Below the pieces are notes generated by a model. The model was not told where the DNA came from and ran no database searches. It worked only from the letters and a program-made list of their open reading frames with translations. A program made the position numbers and the translations under genes. From Paracoccaceae bacterium (GTDB taxonomy: Bacteria > Pseudomonadota > Alphaproteobacteria > Rhodobacterales > Rhodobacteraceae), in assembly GCA_024639125.1 (NCBI GenBank), contig JAHEJA010000011.1, positions 24,449 through 88,448 on the forward strand: a stretch of DNA of 64,000 nt, written 5' to 3'. The first letter of the stretch is position 1. Each line of letters begins with the position of its first letter. Below are positions 62,056 to 64,000 of the stretch, in pieces.

Positions 62056-63615
62056 ATGAAACATGTATTTATGACGTCAGTCGCTGCTCTGACGCTAAGT
62101 TCGGGAATGGCGCTTGCGGACTATTCCTTGACCATTTTGCACACGAATGATTTTCACGCGCGCTTTGAACCCATCAGCAAATATGACAGTGGCTGCTCAA
62201 GCGAAGACAATGCCGAAGGTAAGTGTTTTGGCGGATCGGCGCGTTTGGTCACCGCGGTGACTGAAGCCCGTGCAAGATCAAACAATTCGATCTTGGTTGA
62301 TGGCGGCGATCAGTTCCAAGGCACGTTGTTCTATACATACTACAAAGGCAAACTTGCCGCTGAAATGATGAACAAGTTGGGTTACGATGGAATGACAGTC
62401 GGCAACCATGAATTTGACGATGGGCCAGAAGTGCTTCGTGGGTTTATGGATGCGGTGAATTTCCCGGTCGTCATGTCCAACGCAGATGTGTCTGGCGAAG
62501 AATTGCTTGCGGGTAAATTGCAAAAATCAGCGATCCTAGAACGCGGCGGCGAAAAGATCGGCTTGATTGGGTTGACCCCAGAAGACACGGATGAATTGGC
62601 GTCACCCGGGGATAACGTCACATTTAGCGATCCGGTTGCGGCGGTTCAGGGCGAAGTAGATGCATTAACGGCACAAGGGGTGAATAAAATCATCGTCCTG
62701 TCACACTCTGGATATTCCGTTGATAAACGTGTGGCCGCAGAAACAACCGGCGTTGATGTGATTGTAGGTGGTCACTCGAACACGCTGCTCTCTAATTCTT
62801 TGGAAAACGCAGAAGGCCCATATCCAACAATGGTCGGCAGCACAGCCATTGTTTCAGCCTATGCCTATGGTAAATTCTTAGGCGAATTGAATGTGACCTT
62901 TGATGACGCCGGTGTTGTCACAGCAGCTGTTGGTGAACCATTAATTATGGATGGTGCCGTGACCGAAGACGGGGCAACAGTGGCACGTATTGCAGAAGCG
63001 GCCCAACCCTTAGAGGAAATCCGCAACAAAGTCGTGGCGGAAACGGCAACCGAAATCGTTGGTGTGCGCGAAGAGTGTCGCGCCATGGAATGCGCAATGG
63101 GCAATTTGATTGCGGATGCGATGTTGGCGCGTGTGAAATCCCAAGGGATCGAAATTGCTATTCAAAACGGTGGCGGCATTCGGGCTTCTATCGACGCAGG
63201 GCCTGTGACAATGGGCGAAGTCCTAACGGTTTTGCCATTCCAAAACACATTGTCCACATTCCGCGTAACTGGGGCAACTGTTGTTGAAGCGTTAGAAAAC
63301 GGCGTGAGCCAAATCGAAGAAGGCGCAGGCCGCTTTCCTCAGGTTGCCGGTATGACATTCACAATTGATCCCGCCGCAGAGGCGGGCAGCCGTATCAGCA
63401 ACGTCATGGTGGGCGGCGCTGCGATTGATTTGGCCAAGATGTACGGCGTTGTGTCTAACAACTATGTGCGCAATGGTGGCGACGGTTACAAGATGTTCCG
63501 TGCGGCAGAAAATGCCTATGATTACGGCCCTGATTTGGCTGATGTCACAGCAGAGTTTATTGCACAAAATGCGCCGTATACACCTTACAAGGATGGACGT
63601 ATTTCCATCAAATAA
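62056..63615 (+). CDS. Secreted 5'-nucleotidase / metallophosphatase (UshA-like)
   Basis: 519 residues. Signal peptide (cleavage near GMALA-DY), metallophosphatase domain (about 25-290; HTNDFHARFEP, VDGGDQFQGT, VGNHEFDDGP, VGGHSNTLL), and the C-terminal nucleotide-specificity domain (about 330-515; GNLIADAML, IQNGGGIRASI, NNYVRNGGDGY). It removes phosphate from nucleotides in the periplasm, feeding nucleosides to salvage pathways such as the cdd-deoA-deoB-add-upp operon. AAGGAAAG precedes ATG 62056. Confidence 0.92.
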   Translation: MKHVFMTSVAALTLSSGMALADYSLTILHTNDFHARFEPISKYDSGCSSEDNAEGKCFGGSARLVTAVTEARARSNNSILVDGGDQFQGTLFYTYYKGKLAAEMMNKLGYDGMTVGNHEFDDGPEVLRGFMDAVNFPVVMSNADVSGEELLAGKLQKSAILERGGEKIGLIGLTPEDTDELASPGDNVTFSDPVAAVQGEVDALTAQGVNKIIVLSHSGYSVDKRVAAETTGVDVIVGGHSNTLLSNSLENAEGPYPTMVGSTAIVSAYAYGKFLGELNVTFDDAGVVTAAVGEPLIMDGAVTEDGATVARIAEAAQPLEEIRNKVVAETATEIVGVREECRAMECAMGNLIADAMLARVKSQGIEIAIQNGGGIRASIDAGPVTMGEVLTVLPFQNTLSTFRVTGATVVEALENGVSQIEEGAGRFPQVAGMTFTIDPAAEAGSRISNVMVGGAAIDLAKMYGVVSNNYVRNGGDGYKMFRAAENAYDYGPDLADVTAEFIAQNAPYTPYKDGRISIK

Positions 63616-63624
63616 AGCAAACCC

Positions 63625-63649
63625 GTAGGGCGGGGGGTCCCCGCCTTAC
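63625..63649. terminator. GC-rich hairpin after the nucleotidase gene
   Basis: 11-bp stem (63625-63635 with 63639-63649; one G-U) around a 3-nt loop, ten nt past the stop and followed by ATTTTG. Likely the terminator of the nucleotidase transcript. Confidence 0.6.
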
Positions 63650-63701
63650 ATTTTGTACAAGCCCGTCGTTGGTATGTTCAAGTCACAAAAGGTACCGGAC
63701 T

Positions 63702-64000
63702 TTGAATACGCTCACGAAAGACATAGTGCTGGCTCTGGATGCACGTAAAATACACATTTTCCCAAAACCGAAATTGGGTCAAGAAATAACCGGTCATGCG
63801 GTGAAATTCGAAATAATGTCACAACATGCACAAACGGCGTTTTCACCTTTGGGGGCCTATAGTTATTCGCATAGCGCATTGGGCGGTGTGACGACCATTG
63901 GGCGCTATTGTTCAATCGCAGAAAATGTTGAAGTGATTGGAAATGCGCACCCGTCGGAATGGGTGTCGTCGAGCCCTGTGTTCTATAAAGCCAAACGTTT
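63702..64000 (+). CDS. CatB-like hexapeptide O-acetyltransferase, 3' end cut by window edge
   Basis: First about 100 residues of a left-handed beta-helix acetyltransferase. The repeats are seen as GAYSYSHSALGGVTTIGRYC and SIAENVEVIGNAHP, followed by the WVSSSPVFY segment of CatB-type xenobiotic/capsule acetyltransferases. The start is uncertain: TTG 63702 with AAAGG upstream is a possibility, and the frame is open further upstream. The rest lies beyond the right edge. Confidence 0.7.
   Translation, partial: MNTLTKDIVLALDARKIHIFPKPKLGQEITGHAVKFEIMSQHAQTAFSPLGAYSYSHSALGGVTTIGRYCSIAENVEVIGNAHPSEWVSSSPVFYKAKR

Noticed and set aside
1..64000. CRISPR array, prophage, insertion sequence, toxin-antitoxin or antiphage system.
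   Set aside because: I saw no spaced direct repeats, transposase, integrase or paired toxin genes; nearly all frames belong to conserved housekeeping or metabolic families.

Overview
The window looks like ordinary chromosome of a Rhodobacterales (Roseobacter-group) alphaproteobacterium. The signs are the gene families (bifunctional PutA without its own DNA-binding domain beside a divergent Lrp-type PutR, a YcjX/YcjF pair, DUF3108/HrpB, an orphan ImuA, MerR-controlled beta-oxidation genes), the alphaproteobacterial SOS box GTTC-N7-GTTC, and a methionyl-tRNA synthetase of the form common in this group. Base composition appears to be about half GC. There is no rRNA, CRISPR array, insertion sequence or prophage. 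One tRNA (Leu, anticodon UAA) is present. The genus cannot be fixed from sequence alone.

Layout, 1-20.6 kb: argF (cut by the left edge) and argD for arginine; a flavin reductase; a GNAT; a ycjX-GNAT-ycjF unit; truA; a Nudix hydrolase; hrpB with a DUF3108 secreted protein; meaB; rpmB; a small copper unit (DUF2946-like protein plus PCu(A)C chaperone) with a tyrosine phosphatase; DsrE-like, DUF2177, inositol-phosphatase and GFA proteins; and the proline catabolic pair putA/putR.

20.6-29.8 kb: a 40-residue membrane peptide gene, tRNA-Leu, then the most distinctive part of the window. This is two convergent units that together encode an arginine:glycine amidinotransferase-like enzyme, a sarcosine-oxidase-like flavoprotein, a creatinase-like M24 hydrolase that appears to have lost its metal ligands, and a nitrilase-family amidase. 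It reads as a guanidino-compound module. metG, an MFS transporter and an SOS-box-controlled ImuA without ImuB or DnaE2 follow.

29.8-39.3 kb: an aldo/keto reductase; an XRE regulator divergent from a fatty-acid desaturase with a perfect palindrome at the regulator's start; an EamA transporter; a Nudix hydrolase; a DUF983 protein; a four-gene unit of EF-hand protein, ECF sigma factor, small membrane protein and periplasmic metal-sensor-like protein; and the malic enzyme maeB with an 18-bp palindrome in its promoter.

39.4-49.5 kb: a tight nucleoside-salvage operon cdd-deoA-deoB-add-upp, an SPOR-domain protein, a membrane protein resembling a dead M48 peptidase, an acyl-CoA ligase, an EamA transporter and a sulfotransferase.

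49.8-64 kb: a beta-oxidation operon read leftward (MerR, two acyl-CoA dehydrogenases, a GST, thiolase, multifunctional FadB-like protein), a second MerR, two tandem thioesterases with a MATE exporter, arsC, pyrD, a DUF952 protein, a secreted 5'-nucleotidase and the start of a hexapeptide acetyltransferase cut by the right edge.
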